Shown here: positions 1 to 5,617 of the stretch, one piece after another
Layout: each line of letters opens with the position of its first letter
How positions within the stretch are numbered: the stretch's first letter is position 1
NCBI GenBank assembly: GCA_003154635.1
Contig: PMDX01000096.1
Coordinates: 1 to 5,789, forward strand
Length of the DNA stretch: 5,789 nucleotides
From: Actinomycetota bacterium
Lineage (GTDB): Bacteria > Actinomycetota > Geothermincolia > Fen-727 > Anoxymicrobiaceae
Reading direction: 5' to 3'
Position numbers and translations under genes: made by a program
Notes under the pieces: generated by a model
Told to the model about the DNA's origin: nothing
The model's input: the letters and a program-made list of their open reading frames with translations, nothing else
Database searches by the model: none

Positions 1-1184
1 CATCGCTGCAATATGATTCCTTTCTGGGTAAATACGCGATCGGCCGCGTCAACCGCGGAGCAGTCAGGGGAAGGCTTCCTGTGACCCTGGTAAAGCGCGA
101 CGGCGAGATGATCGACTCGAACATCGACAAGGTCTTCTGCTATCGCGGGCTCAAACGCGAAGAGGTCGACCATGCGGTAGCCGGCGACATCGTAGCCCTG
201 ACCGGTGTACCTGACGCTCATATCGGTGAGACCATAGCCGACAGGGACAACCCGGAGGCCTTGCCCGTAATCGACATCGAGCCTCCAACAATCAGCGCTT
301 ATCTCGGCCCGAATACCAGCCCGATGAAGGGCTTGGAAGGTCAGTTCAACACATCCCGTCAGATCGGAGAACGACTCTGGCGGGAGCTTGAAACCAACGT
401 AAGCCTGCGGGTTGAAGAGGAGGGCCTCGGCTTCAAGGTAGCCGGGCGTGGCGAACTGCACCTGTCCGTTCTGATCGAAACGTTACGCCGTGAGGGTTTT
501 GAATTCGAGGTCGGCCGTCCACAGGTTGTCACGATCCTGGACGGTAATGTCATCAAGGAACCTGTCGAAGAGCTGATTGTTGAGATCTCTTCAGAGTATA
601 TGGGTGTCGTCAGCCAGGAACTGGGTTCCCGCCGCGCCAATCTGATCAGGCAGGACCAAACCGGCAACGGTGCGATCAGGCTTACGTACATGCTGCCGAC
701 ACGCGCCCTTATCGGTCTACGCAACCTGCTGCTCACCGCTACCAGGGGCACGGTGATCATGAATTCCCTGCCTCACGGCTACCAGCCCATTGGCTCTGAA
801 CTGCCAAAGACCCGTAACGGGGCTATCATCTCTACCGAGGACGGGATAACGACGCCATACGCGCTCAAGATGTGCGAAGCAAGGGGCGAGCTGTTTGTCG
901 GGCCGGGCGTCAAGGTCTACCAGGGCATGATCGTCGGCCTGTATACGCGCAAAGACGATATCAGGATGAACGTCTGCAAGACGAAGCATCTGACCAACAT
1001 GCGCAGCTCGTCGAGCGACGGCACCGTTCAGCTGACGCCGTTTACCGACCTCAGCCTGGAACAGTGCATAGATTTCATAGAGGAAGATGAACTGCTGGAG
1101 GTTACTCCAAGAAGTCTTCGTCTGCGTAAATGCATACTTAATCCAAGACATGCCAGGCGCGACGCGAAACTATCCGCGATTTAG
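1..1184 (+). CDS. typA: Ribosome-associated GTPase TypA/BipA, C-terminal part (5' end outside window)
   Basis: TypA/BipA is a translational GTPase that binds the 70S ribosome and helps growth under stress and 50S assembly. The frame is open from position 3, before the first in-frame GTG at 81, so the gene enters from the left; 393 residues are visible of the family's roughly 600, and the GTP-binding domain is missing. Seen, in visible-residue numbering: the end of the beta-barrel domain II (about 1-90, including YAIGRVNRG and KRDG), an EF-G domain III-like part (about 95-176, with NTSP, ETNVSLRVEE and GRGELHLS), a domain V-like part (about 185-265, with EISSEYMGVV and LPTRALIGLRN), and the BipA-specific C-terminal domain (KTKHLTNMRSS, then EEDELLEVTPRSLRLRK near the end). 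These last motifs separate it from EF-G and LepA. It ends in TAG at 1182-1184 with no disruption, and faces the convergent phosphomutase gene 129 bases away. Identity is near certain; only the 5' truncation limits it. Confidence 0.96.
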   Translation, partial: SLQYDSFLGKYAIGRVNRGAVRGRLPVTLVKRDGEMIDSNIDKVFCYRGLKREEVDHAVAGDIVALTGVPDAHIGETIADRDNPEALPVIDIEPPTISAYLGPNTSPMKGLEGQFNTSRQIGERLWRELETNVSLRVEEEGLGFKVAGRGELHLSVLIETLRREGFEFEVGRPQVVTILDGNVIKEPVEELIVEISSEYMGVVSQELGSRRANLIRQDQTGNGAIRLTYMLPTRALIGLRNLLLTATRGTVIMNSLPHGYQPIGSELPKTRNGAIISTEDGITTPYALKMCEARGELFVGPGVKVYQGMIVGLYTRKDDIRMNVCKTKHLTNMRSSSSDGTVQLTPFTDLSLEQCIDFIEEDELLEVTPRSLRLRKCILNPRHARRDAKLSAI

Positions 1185-1234
1185 TGGTACTGGGGGGAAC
1201 GAAAGATGAGCAGCCGCTAAGCTTCCCAGTCCCT

Positions 1235-1283
1235 ATGAAGTCTTCGGCGACGGCGCCTGTGGTCGATGTGAAAGTGGCTTCAT
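1235..1283. other. Possible stem-loop between convergent typA and phosphomutase genes
   Basis: ATGAAGTC (1235-1242) can pair with GGCTTCAT (1276-1283) over 8 bp including one G-U, and CGAC (1248-1251) can pair with GTCG (1262-1265) inside the loop. It lies in the 129-base gap between two gene 3' ends, where transcription stops are expected on both strands. There is no T-run after the stem on either strand, so it is not a classical intrinsic terminator. The rest of the gap shows no gene. Confidence 0.25.
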
Positions 1284-1313
1284 CCTCCTGGAGTTAGCCG
1301 GGAGTTATGCGCC

Positions 1314-2654
1314 TCATTCACGGATGACAGAGAGAAGCTCGTCTCGCTTCTCCTCCATCAGGGCCGGGGTCTTCGCCTCGACGTTGAGGCGAAGGAGCGG
1401 TTCGGTGTTGGAGGGACGTACATTGAACCACCAGTCAGCGTACTCGACGGTGATGCCGTCCAGGAAGTCCTGCTTGCCGTCAGAGTATCGCCCGGCCAGC
1501 TCGTCGAGCTTCGCCTGCTTGTCGGCCACCTCGCTGTTTATCTCGCCCGAGGCCGAGTACTTCTTGTACAACTTCAACATCTCGGAGAGCGGCCTTCCGT
1601 CAAGGCCCATTATCTCCAGGACTATCAGGCCCGCGATTATCCCCGAGTCTGCTCGATAGTTGTCGCGGAAGTAATAGTGGCCGGAGTGCTCCCCGCCGTA
1701 TATGGCGCCCGTTTCGAGCATCGTCTGTTTTATGAACGAGTGCCCAACCCTCTCGCGGACGGGTGTTCCTCCGTGCTCGCGGATGGTCTCGGGTACCACC
1801 CAGGAGTTGATGACGTTGTAGATCACCTTCTCCCCCGGATGCGTCTCGAGGATGCGCGTGCATATGAGCGCGTTGGTAAGGGCTCCGCTTATCGGCTCGC
1901 CCCTGTCGTCCACCAGGAAACAGCGATCGGCATCCCCGTCGAACGCCATCCCCATGTCAGCGCCCGCCTCCAGCACCCACCCGGAGAGCAGCTCGATGTT
2001 CTCGGGCTCGATGGGGCTCGGTTGATGGTCGGGGAAGGAGCCGTCCAGCTCGAAGCAGTGTGGCACCAGCTCGACGGGCAGCCTTGCGAACACAGGGGGT
2101 ATTATCAATCCAGCCATCCCGTTGCCCGCGTCCACGACCACCTTGAGCGGCCTCAAGTTCCCGATGTCAATGAAGCTGAGCACATGGTCCACGTACTCGT
2201 CGAGCATCGCCCTCTCCGCGACGGTGCCGGTGCGAGCCGGCTCAGGGAACTCCCCGGACTGTGCCATATCCCTTATTTCCGCTATCCCGGTGTCGATACT
2301 GATAGGGCGCGCCTCCCGGCGGCATAGCTTGAGCCCGTTGTACTGCTTAGGGTTGTGAGAGGCGGTGAACATCGCACCCGGCATGTTCAGCCTGCCGGAA
2401 GCGAAGTAAAGCATGTCCGTAGAACACAGGCCGATGTCGATCACGTCCACTCCCTGCTCGTTCACACCAGCGGTGAATGCCCTCGAGAGAGAGGGGGAGG
2501 AAAGGCGCATGTCTCGCCCGACAATCATAGAGTCTTCGCCCAGGAAAGCCGCGTATGACCGCCCGAGCTTCCTGAACGTATCCTCGTTGAGCTGATCCGG
2601 GTAGGTACCCCGGATGTCGTATGCCTTGAAGATATCGGGATTGACGCCTGTCAT
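1314..2654 (-). CDS. manB: Phosphomannomutase/phosphoglucomutase (alpha-D-phosphohexomutase)
   Basis: This cytoplasmic enzyme interconverts hexose 6-phosphates and 1-phosphates (mannose and/or glucose), feeding GDP-mannose or UDP-glucose for cell-surface sugars. At 446 residues it is full length for the bacterial PMM/PGM family. All four active-site signatures are visible in order: TASHNP at 97-102, whose Ser99 should be the phosphorylated serine; the metal-binding loop DGDADR at 239-244; the sugar-recognition loop GEHSGH at 321-326; and the phosphate-binding loop RPSNTEP at 413-419. The N-terminal FKAYDIRG (9-16) is also typical. The ATG start at 2654 follows an AAGGGG ribosome-binding site with a 6-base spacer. 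The gene is convergent with typA and divergent from the ferredoxin-like gene. Whether mannose or glucose is preferred cannot be read from the sequence, so manB is the conventional rather than proven symbol; glmM is unlikely because the GEHSGH loop is of the PMM/PGM type. Confidence 0.95.
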   Translation of the reverse strand: MTGVNPDIFKAYDIRGTYPDQLNEDTFRKLGRSYAAFLGEDSMIVGRDMRLSSPSLSRAFTAGVNEQGVDVIDIGLCSTDMLYFASGRLNMPGAMFTASHNPKQYNGLKLCRREARPISIDTGIAEIRDMAQSGEFPEPARTGTVAERAMLDEYVDHVLSFIDIGNLRPLKVVVDAGNGMAGLIIPPVFARLPVELVPHCFELDGSFPDHQPSPIEPENIELLSGWVLEAGADMGMAFDGDADRCFLVDDRGEPISGALTNALICTRILETHPGEKVIYNVINSWVVPETIREHGGTPVRERVGHSFIKQTMLETGAIYGGEHSGHYYFRDNYRADSGIIAGLIVLEIMGLDGRPLSEMLKLYKKYSASGEINSEVADKQAKLDELAGRYSDGKQDFLDGITVEYADWWFNVRPSNTEPLLRLNVEAKTPALMEEKRDELLSVIRE

Positions 2655-2795
2655 CTCTTGCCCCTTGTGATTGCTGCGATCCGTGTTTGTCCTTGAACAT
2701 ATTTTATTCTATCGCTTCATACTTCAAAGGGTACGTATCGGAGCTAAGAATGTAAGAATTGTCCACAGTTCAGTTGCTGTCCACGAGGAGGAACA
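2655..2795. promoter_or_regulatory. Divergent intergenic promoter region with TGTCCAC direct repeats
   Basis: The 141 bases separate the start codons of the phosphomutase (- strand) and the ferredoxin-like gene (+ strand), so promoters for both should lie here. It is clearly richer in A+T than its surroundings around 2696-2720. On the - strand, TTGAAG followed by TAAAAT/AAATAT-like hexamers is a weak sigma70-like candidate; on the + strand, TTGTCC, 17 bases, then TATCGC is another. The heptamer TGTCCAC occurs twice in direct orientation, at 2760-2766 and 2778-2784, just before the + strand ribosome-binding site, a position suitable for an operator. These are visual matches only; no start site is demonstrated. 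Confidence 0.35.
2786..2791 (+). promoter_or_regulatory. Strong Shine-Dalgarno site of the ferredoxin-like gene
   Basis: A perfect AGGAGG lies 4 bases before ATG 2796. This supports the start at 2796 over the in-frame ATG at 2808, which would be 16 bases away. Confidence 0.7.
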
Positions 2796-3575
2796 ATGCT
2801 GGGCCACATGAACTATAGTTGGCTTTCGGGTGAACACAGCCCCATCAGGCTTTTTCTCATGCGCGTTTTCGCGCGCTTTATCGAGGTTCCCGTCCTCTAC
2901 GTCTCTTACCACGCCTGCGTGGGCAAGCTCAGGTTCCTGTCGCGCTTCCGCCTGACCCGCTGGCTTCTGCTCTACCCCATCGCATACCCGTTCGGGCACT
3001 ACGGCGACACCGGCAGGCCATACCCGACCGACAAGCTGGTCGAGATGGTCCGGGGACTGGAGGGGCGCATCGCGGTCGGCCCGTGCCGCTGCCGCATCGG
3101 GCACAAAGCCTGCAGCCACCCCATGGAGACCGACATCGTCATCCGGACCGGAACCGACGTCTGGCTCAAGGCGTTCCCTCGAGAGTACCGCGTCATCGAT
3201 AAAGATGAGGCGGTTCGCATCATCGAGGCGTGCGCTTCGGTAGGGATGTTTCACATGGTGTTCCTTCATTGCCTTATCGGTGGCGCATTGAACGAGTATG
3301 TGATCTGCAACTGTTGCATAGACGGCTGCGTCCCCTACATCCTGAACCGCTCGCTGGGGCAGGATATCTACCCCGTAGTCAAGGGCGATTGGCGGGCCAC
3401 CGCAGACGCAGGCGTCTGCATCGCGTGCGGCACCTGTGTCGAGGTATGCCCGTTCGCCGCGCGAGAGCTCAAGGGCGGCAAGCCGGTCGTGCTCGAGTGC
3501 TTCGGCTGCGGTCTCTGCGCCGCCCGCTGCCCCTCCGGCGCCACCCGTTTGTGGTCCGGGATCGAACGAGTTTGA
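2796..3575 (+). CDS. Cysteine-rich iron-sulfur protein with C-terminal 2x[4Fe-4S] ferredoxin domain
   Basis: Probably a redox carrier or oxidoreductase subunit; the partner is unknown. The 259-residue protein has 18 cysteines. The C-terminal part holds two complete CxxCxxCxxxC clusters, at Cys208/211/214/218 and Cys235/238/241/245, each followed by Pro, which is the bacterial ferredoxin fold. Upstream is a separate cysteine block: GPCRCR (Cys97, 99), Cys106 followed by SHPMET, Cys159, and CNCCIDGC (Cys171, 173, 174, 178). This layout (CxCR...C..HP.ET... then ICNCC) recurs in uncharacterised anaerobe iron-sulfur proteins from memory; it suggests another metal site, which is inference. The first 90 residues are rich in Arg and aromatics, with a moderately hydrophobic stretch (about 55-66) but no convincing signal peptide or membrane span, so a cytoplasmic place, perhaps membrane-associated, is likely. 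It is transcribed alone, away from the phosphomutase and towards the DUF169-like gene. Confidence 0.85.
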   Translation: MLGHMNYSWLSGEHSPIRLFLMRVFARFIEVPVLYVSYHACVGKLRFLSRFRLTRWLLLYPIAYPFGHYGDTGRPYPTDKLVEMVRGLEGRIAVGPCRCRIGHKACSHPMETDIVIRTGTDVWLKAFPREYRVIDKDEAVRIIEACASVGMFHMVFLHCLIGGALNEYVICNCCIDGCVPYILNRSLGQDIYPVVKGDWRATADAGVCIACGTCVEVCPFAARELKGGKPVVLECFGCGLCAARCPSGATRLWSGIERV

Positions 3576-3592
3576 GGTTCAGGCCCGGGTGC

Positions 3593-3613
3593 GGGCGGCA
3601 TGAGAGACCGCCC
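3593..3613 (+). terminator. Candidate GC hairpin terminator after the ferredoxin-like gene
   Basis: GGGCGG (3593-3598) and CCGCCC (3608-3613) form a perfect 6-bp GC stem with a 9-base loop, 18 bases after the TGA stop at 3573-3575. The following bases (TCAAGTGTTT) give only a poor T-run, so termination by this hairpin is plausible but weak. It could also act on transcripts arriving on the - strand. Confidence 0.4.
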
Positions 3614-3630
3614 TCAAGTGTTTACAGCAG

Positions 3631-3658
3631 GGGCTTGATCGGCCGATAGGGAAAGCCC
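3631..3658. repeat. Inverted repeat enclosing a 10-bp palindrome
   Basis: GGGCTT (3631-3636) and AAGCCC (3653-3658) are perfect inverted copies. Between them lies the exact palindrome ATCGGCCGAT (3638-3647). It sits 5 bases from the end of the DUF169-like ORF and within the convergent gap, so it may be part of that gene's transcription end on the - strand, although no T-run follows. Confidence 0.35.
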
Positions 3659-3662
3659 GAGG

Positions 3663-4034
3663 TCATGAGAGGCCGGCGCCCCCAAGGTCCTGCAGGCCGA
3701 GTAGCAGGCCTCTGTCCAGCATCTCCAGGCACGCCTCGAGACCTTCGCTGAACCGCGATAGCGGTGACACGTAGACCCCCGCCAACGACCCCAACACGCG
3801 CGGCTCGAGGCTCTTCTCGAAATCGCTCTCGGGGCTTTTCAGGCCAAGCACCACCGGCGACCACATGCAGACCTCGATGGACCCTGGAACGAGTACGACC
3901 TCTTCACCCAAAGTGGCGCGACGCACCGCGTCGCAGTACGAGACGCCGTTGTAGACCGGAGTCCCCTCAAAGCCCTCCATTGAGTCCAGAATCTTAACTC
4001 CGACGGGCGGGACCTCGAACTTCATCTTCTCCAT
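3663..4034 (-). CDS. Truncated DUF169-like protein with a PurL-like C-terminal tail (possible chimeric remnant)
   Basis: The 123-residue product begins like the DUF169 family (COG2043, function unknown): PPVGVKIL (9-16), YCDAVRRA (33-40, with Cys34), a second conserved-type Cys56, SPVVLGLKSP (59-68) and GVYVSPLSRF (86-95). DUF169 proteins are normally over 200 residues, and here the family resemblance stops at about residue 98. Residues 99-123 instead end in GLLLGLQDLGGAGLS, which is strikingly like the internal QDLGGAGLS segment of PurL (phosphoribosylformylglycinamidine synthase), where the next residues would be CATSE; here a TGA stop at 3663-3665 follows at once. The ATG at 4034 is preceded by AAAGGAAGG with a 4-base gap. 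It lies 43 bases after the CCG-domain gene on the same strand, so is probably co-transcribed with it. Likely a broken gene, though a short stable product is possible. The DUF169 call is fairly good from motifs; the PurL origin of the tail is inference. Confidence 0.62.
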   Translation of the reverse strand: MEKMKFEVPPVGVKILDSMEGFEGTPVYNGVSYCDAVRRATLGEEVVLVPGSIEVCMWSPVVLGLKSPESDFEKSLEPRVLGSLAGVYVSPLSRFSEGLEACLEMLDRGLLLGLQDLGGAGLS

Positions 4035-4077
4035 TCATCCTTCCTTTCACGGCAGCTGTCCGGGCTCCCTGCACAGG

Positions 4078-5262
4078 TCATACCCGGTAGTGCCGCGGCG
4101 ACAACATCTTGGGCAAAGCCTTGTACGTGATGTTCGTAAGCATATGAAAGGTCCGGCCCTGCGCCGGGTGCGAGACCTCTTCCCCGGTTGCCTCCCGCAG
4201 ATACTCCAGCATATGCCTCACCGGCTGCAGCGTGGGGAAGAGCCAGCTGCAGAGCGAGAGGGTTATCTGGCATCCAGTGCAGTACAGGGCCAGGTCCCGG
4301 GCTCCCGTTTTCTGTGCCTCCCATAGTTCGCGCATGGCGCTGAAGATGATATCGAAGGGACTGTAACGGTTGCATCCGGCCGCCGCGCCGCAGCAATACC
4401 CCTGCAGCCCGCTGTGGTCCATCTCCTTGATCTCCAGACCCATCCAGGTAAACAGGTCTCGCGAGGTCTTGAGTACTTCGTCCCCCAGTATCCGCGCATG
4501 ACAGGAATCATGCACCGTCACCTTCCGCTCGAGCCGCCTCGCGGGCTGCCCTGACTCCTGCATCCTGGCCAGCAGGTATGAACCCAGGTACTCCGTCTCG
4601 AAGGAGAACTCCGCACCGAACTGGTCGGGCAGGACGTTGCGGAACATGTTCAGGCAGGCCGGACAGGTGAAGAGCATCTTCCCGATCTCCCGGCCCCGGT
4701 AATGCTCGGTCAGTTTCCGCGCCGTCCTTTCGACGGCATCGAACAGCCCCATGCGGAAAAACATCTCACCGCAGCAGAGGTCCCAGTCGCCCGAGATGGT
4801 GACTCCCTGCATGAATCCGGCGTCCACCAGGTGGGGCAAAGTCATCAGGTTGCAGCCGGGGTACAGGACCAGTTCTCCTTCGGGCGGCGTGTTACTCCAT
4901 CGGCGCAGCATCTCCTGCTCGCGTGCGGACATGTTCTTCACAACGTCGGTGCGGAAGTTGGGGAAACTGGAAGGCATGAGGTAGGAGGCTCGCACGGGAA
5001 GGCCTTTGTGCTTGTAGCGCTCGAACCAGTTTCGAGTGATCAGCTCGTAGGGACGACAGTCTTGTGGACAGAAAGCGTTGCAGGCATAGCAACTGATGCA
5101 TCCCTTCTGAAGCTTGCGGCTGGGTCTCCCGTCTATCAGGCCCTTTACTTCCTCCACTGCCTCGTCCCGGCTGAAGTCGATATACTCGCATCTGGCGAGG
5201 CAGTCCCCGCAGAGCGTGCAATCCTCGTAGCGGAAGAAATCAAACCGGCCCTGGTTATCCAT
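4078..5262 (-). CDS. HdrD/GlpC-like (Fe-S)-binding oxidoreductase subunit with two CCG domains
   Basis: Likely a cytoplasmic or membrane-peripheral electron-transfer subunit, passing electrons between a dehydrogenase and a disulfide, quinone or other carrier. Numbered from the ATG at 5262 (394 residues): two [4Fe-4S] motifs, Cys15/18/21/25 (CTLCGDCLARC) and Cys55/58/61/65 (CISCYACNAFCP), then two CCG repeats of the heterodisulfide reductase B/D and GlpC kind. Repeat 1 is Cys137 (YPGC), Cys163-164 (LCCGE) and Cys200/203 (CPAC), with a first spacer shorter than usual. Repeat 2 is Cys254 (HDSCH), Cys290-291 (YCCGAAAGC) and Cys328/331 (CTGC), with standard spacing. This layout matches HdrD-like proteins, whose CCG domains can hold a non-cubane [4Fe-4S] cluster. 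No haem or flavin motif is seen. A GTG at 5271 would add three residues but overlaps the ribosome-binding site. The DUF169-like gene follows 43 bases downstream. Exact substrate is not readable. Confidence 0.9.
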   Translation of the reverse strand: MDNQGRFDFFRYEDCTLCGDCLARCEYIDFSRDEAVEEVKGLIDGRPSRKLQKGCISCYACNAFCPQDCRPYELITRNWFERYKHKGLPVRASYLMPSSFPNFRTDVVKNMSAREQEMLRRWSNTPPEGELVLYPGCNLMTLPHLVDAGFMQGVTISGDWDLCCGEMFFRMGLFDAVERTARKLTEHYRGREIGKMLFTCPACLNMFRNVLPDQFGAEFSFETEYLGSYLLARMQESGQPARRLERKVTVHDSCHARILGDEVLKTSRDLFTWMGLEIKEMDHSGLQGYCCGAAAGCNRYSPFDIIFSAMRELWEAQKTGARDLALYCTGCQITLSLCSWLFPTLQPVRHMLEYLREATGEEVSHPAQGRTFHMLTNITYKALPKMLSPRHYRV

Positions 5263-5270
5263 GAGCAACA

Positions 5271-5276
5271 CCCCTT
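5271..5276 (-). promoter_or_regulatory. Ribosome-binding site that decides the start of the CCG-domain gene
   Basis: On the - strand AAGGGG (5276-5271) lies 8 bases before ATG 5262. The alternative in-frame GTG at 5271 would begin within this site, so ATG 5262 is preferred. Confidence 0.55.
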
Positions 5277-5489
5277 CTGCTTCAGTTCGATTAAACCGGG
5301 GGCAAGATCTCTACTTCACAGCGGCCACGAGGCTGCAGATATTCTCCTTCGGCGTATCAGCCGGCCGGCAAAACGAATCACACCGCACATCATCTTGCGA
5401 TTCGCCTTTCCCACAAGGTGGGGCATCAATATGCCAGCCGGCCTGTGGATGAACCTGAATCGCTCGCTTCTACCCAAGGCTGTTAACAG

Positions 5490-5517
5490 ATCAAGCGGAA
5501 CCGGGAATGGTCTTGAT
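5490..5517 (-). repeat. Interrupted inverted repeat (possible leader or terminator hairpin)
   Basis: ATCAAG (5490-5495) pairs with CTTGAT (5512-5517), and after a 4-base one-sided bulge ACC (5500-5502) pairs with GGT (5509-5511) around a 6-base loop, giving nine pairs. It lies about 100 bases after the stop of the pyruvate-kinase-like gene and about 230 before the CCG-domain gene. No T-run follows, so its role is open. Confidence 0.3.
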
Positions 5518-5617
5518 GGTATGTTCTCCTCCCGTGTTCATGCTGGCTTATGGAGCTGTTCCACCCACTTATGTCAAACAAGCTCATGTCAGAAATCCGC
5601 AAGACAGCATCCATCTA

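Larger units (their letters stand above)
5263..5617. other. 355-base gap with no recognisable gene; small inverted repeats
   Basis: No frame on either strand gives a protein I recognise; the open + strand frame crossing it is a shadow of the neighbouring - strand gene. Since both flanking genes are on the - strand, this should hold the end signal of the pyruvate-kinase-like gene and the leader and promoter of the CCG-domain gene, but no convincing sigma70 promoter or T-tailed terminator is visible. Structure seen: an interrupted stem at 5490-5517; a small perfect stem CCCAC-AAG-GTGGG at 5410-5422; the 10-bp palindrome GCCGGCCGGC at 5360-5369; and CAGCCGGCC repeated directly at 5358-5366 and 5435-5443. 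No tRNA or known riboswitch pattern was recognised. Confidence 0.5.

Noticed and set aside
1206..1220. Four-codon ORF (MSSR) after a G-rich run downstream of typA
   Set aside because: Too short to be meaningful; the G-run spacing is probably coincidence.
1242..1292. Minus-strand ATG directly after AGGAGG between manB and typA, giving 16 codons
   Set aside because: The Shine-Dalgarno-like bases abut the ATG with no spacer and the peptide has no recognisable features.
1290..1307. GGAGTTA repeated twice, 11 bases apart
   Set aside because: Too short and isolated to support a regulatory call.
1677..2327. 216-codon open frame on the + strand
   Set aside because: Antisense shadow of the phosphomutase gene, which has all its catalytic motifs.
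2724..3269. 181-codon open frame on the - strand
   Set aside because: Antisense shadow of the ferredoxin-like gene, extending into the promoter region without any family resemblance.
5064..5070. Inverted third copy of TGTCCAC
   Set aside because: It encodes part of the conserved CPQ motif of the HdrD-like protein, so its occurrence is explained by coding.
5496..5546. 16-codon - strand ORF (MNTGGEH...) in the gap upstream of the HdrD-like gene
   Set aside because: No ribosome-binding site before its ATG and no sign of an attenuator-type leader, such as codon runs.
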